This document shows positions 6,087-6,881 of a stretch of 6,881 nucleotides of DNA, in pieces. The DNA comes from an uncultured Eubacteriales bacterium (lineage in GTDB: Bacteria > Bacillota > Clostridia > Oscillospirales > CAG-272): contig URMC01000086.1 of the NCBI GenBank assembly GCA_900548735.1, positions 1 through 6,881 on the forward strand, read 5' to 3'. The position numbers and the translations under genes are program-made. Numbering within the stretch: position 1 is the first letter of the stretch; each line of letters opens with the position of its first letter. Below the pieces are notes generated by a model, which did not search any database, was not told the origin of the DNA, and saw nothing but the letters and a program-made list of their open reading frames with translations.

Positions 6087-6450
6087 AACATCCCGGCGCC
6101 AGTCGCTGGCACGCTACTCTGAGTGCGCTCACCAAACGTTCCGGCATCAGTCGCCGAAAAGTTTTTAGGGGATTTAAAGGGGGCTTTTTTCAAAAACCGC
6201 CTTGCGGCGGGGCTAATAGGCCGATACGTTACTTTGGGTGCGCTCGCCGAATAACCGGCGACAGTTGTTCAAAAGTTTTTGCGGGAGTTTAAGAGGGGGC
6301 TTTTTTCAAAAAGCCCCCTTTTGCGCGTCTCTTTTTGGCGTTTCTTTTTGATAGCTTTTTCTTTGCGCCTGCGCTCTCAAAGAAAAAGCGGGTGTGAAAT
6401 CTGATGACACAATGGAAAGAGTGACTTTACGCCCGAAAGCCCCTCTCCGG
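6087..6450 (+). repeat. Structured intergenic repeat, copy C, directly 3' of the S-layer-homology gene
   Basis: It begins AACATCCCGGCG (6087-6098), the same 12 bases that open copy B, 10 nt after the stop codon. It contains two tandem partial elements. The first carries CCGGCATCAG and GAAAAGTTTTTAGGGG, then half of the long hairpin (6179-6196), cut off mid-stem. The second starts at 6197 with CCGCC/GGCGG and continues with CTTTGGGTGCGC (6232-6243) and TCGCCG/CGGCGA (6244-6249 with 6256-6261). The intact GGGGGCTTTTT/AAAAAGCCCCC hairpin (6294-6319) and a 12-bp hairpin (6354-6365 with 6378-6389) around the loop CGCCTGCGCTCT follow. GGAAAGAG starts at 6414 and CGAAAGCCCC at 6434. The element occupies nearly all of the gap 6077-6452 between two convergent genes. 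No coding frame is credible in it. Confidence 0.85.
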
Positions 6451-6452
6451 AT

Positions 6453-6698
6453 TCAGGTCGGCGGAACGACGGGCAATTCTGTGCCGCCGAAAATATCGTC
6501 CGCGGCGTCATCTTTCGGGTCGGGTTTTCCACCCGGCTGTTCGGTCCGGTCGGCTTTGTTTTCCTCCTGCCCGGTCTTGGTATCCTCCCGGGTTTTGTCT
6601 CCGCTATCCGTTTCGTCCTTCCCGCACGCCGCCAGCGCCAGCACAAGGCACACGCAAAGCAAACAGATCAGCAGGGTCAGAAAGCATTTCTTTTTCAT
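6453..6698 (-). CDS. Small putative lipoprotein with a charged, low-complexity tail
   Basis: This is an 81-residue protein of unknown function. A short basic start (MKKK) is followed by a strongly hydrophobic stretch at 5-24 and the lipobox LAAC with C25, predicting export and lipid anchoring to the outer face of the membrane. The remaining 56 residues are hydrophilic and rich in D, E, K, T, G and P, with no recognisable domain, so it may be a spacer or a disordered surface peptide. The start at 6698 has GGGAGGG (6704-6710) 5 nt upstream. An in-frame ATG at 6737 falls within the promoter region and is discarded. A consensus promoter lies just upstream, which favours a real gene. Its stop is 2 nt from the tail of repeat copy C, so its transcript would run into C in the antisense direction. 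Confidence 0.8.
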   Translation of the reverse strand: MKKKCFLTLLICLLCVCLVLALAACGKDETDSGDKTREDTKTGQEENKADRTEQPGGKPDPKDDAADDIFGGTELPVVPPT

Positions 6699-6728
6699 AC
6701 ACGCCCTCCCTGTAACTTGATTGTTTTC

Positions 6729-6757
6729 ATTATACACAAGATACCGATACCTGTCAA
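6729..6757 (-). promoter_or_regulatory. Consensus sigma-A promoter of the small lipoprotein gene
   Basis: On the minus strand, TTGACA (6757-6752) and TATAAT (6734-6729) match the consensus exactly with a 17-bp spacer. The spacer contains GATACC twice in tandem (6740-6751, plus-strand reading). The promoter starts 16 bp after the tRNA terminator. Confidence 0.88.
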
Positions 6758-6773
6758 GAACGGCAACAGACAG

Positions 6774-6801
6774 AAAAAAGCACGCTTACGCGTGCTTTTT
6801 T
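6774..6801 (-). terminator. Terminator of the tRNA-Gly gene, symmetric
   Basis: AAAAAAGCACGC (6774-6785) and GCGTGCTTTTTT (6790-6801) form a perfect stem around TTAC. The T-run follows the GC core on either strand, so it can act both ways. Its place 4 nt beyond the tRNA 3' end makes tRNA termination the likely job. Confidence 0.92.
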
Positions 6802-6805
6802 GTAT

Positions 6806-6881
6806 TGGAGCGGATTACGGGGCTCGAACCCGCCACCTCGACCTTGGCAAGGTCGCGCTCTACCAAATGAGCTAAATCCGC
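6806..6881 (-). tRNA. trnG: tRNA-Gly, anticodon GCC
   Basis: The minus strand folds into a full 76-nt cloverleaf. The acceptor stem is GCGGATT/AATCCGC, the D arm GCTC/GAGC, the anticodon stem CGACC/GGTCG with loop TTGCCAA (anticodon GCC at 6845-6847), and the T arm GCGGG/CCCGT with TTCGAGC. The discriminator base T is followed by an encoded CCA. The gene starts at the last base of the window, so its promoter, or any tRNA cluster it belongs to, is outside. Confidence 0.97.

Overview
This window looks like chromosome from a moderately GC-rich Clostridia member (Bacillota). Oscillospirales is my best guess. The grounds are strong AGGAGG-type ribosome sites, sigma-A promoters with 17-bp spacers, an electron-bifurcating NfnAB pair, a hexameric-type NADP glutamate dehydrogenase, an S-layer-homology surface protein and a small lipoprotein. 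The lineage is inferred, not proven by any single sequence.

Layout. Positions 1-31 may hold the last codons of a plus-strand gene. Positions 32-729 are non-coding and hold two copies (A, plus; B, minus) of a structured repeat facing each other. A minus-strand block follows: nfnB (730-2160), nfnA (2160-3002) and gdhA (3116-4459). nfnA and nfnB overlap by one base and share a promoter. gdhA is read first, from its own promoter, and is closed by a strong terminator before the nfnA promoter. A 285-bp divergent intergenic region with a long inverted repeat separates gdhA from a plus-strand S-layer-homology protein (4745-6076). Repeat copy C fills the gap between that gene and a convergent small lipoprotein gene (6453-6698, minus). 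A complete tRNA-Gly(GCC) gene with its own terminator ends the window on the minus strand.

Function. NfnAB couples NADH and reduced ferredoxin oxidation to NADP+ reduction. NADP-linked glutamate dehydrogenase uses NADPH to fix ammonium into 2-oxoglutarate. The cluster therefore pairs an NADPH source with a major NADPH consumer. NfnB resembles the glutamate synthase small subunit and is easily misnamed as such, but no large subunit is present here.

The least explained part is the repeat family. At nfnB and the S-layer-homology gene the copy starts 6-10 nt after the stop codon and reads in the same direction as the gene. Copies share a series of hairpins in fixed order. Two stems change on both sides between copies yet stay paired, and one hairpin keeps a 12-nt loop and a 24-nt distance to a GGAAARAG box. 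This looks like a structured 3'-end element, or a mobile repeat that settles at gene ends. I do not recognise it as a named family.
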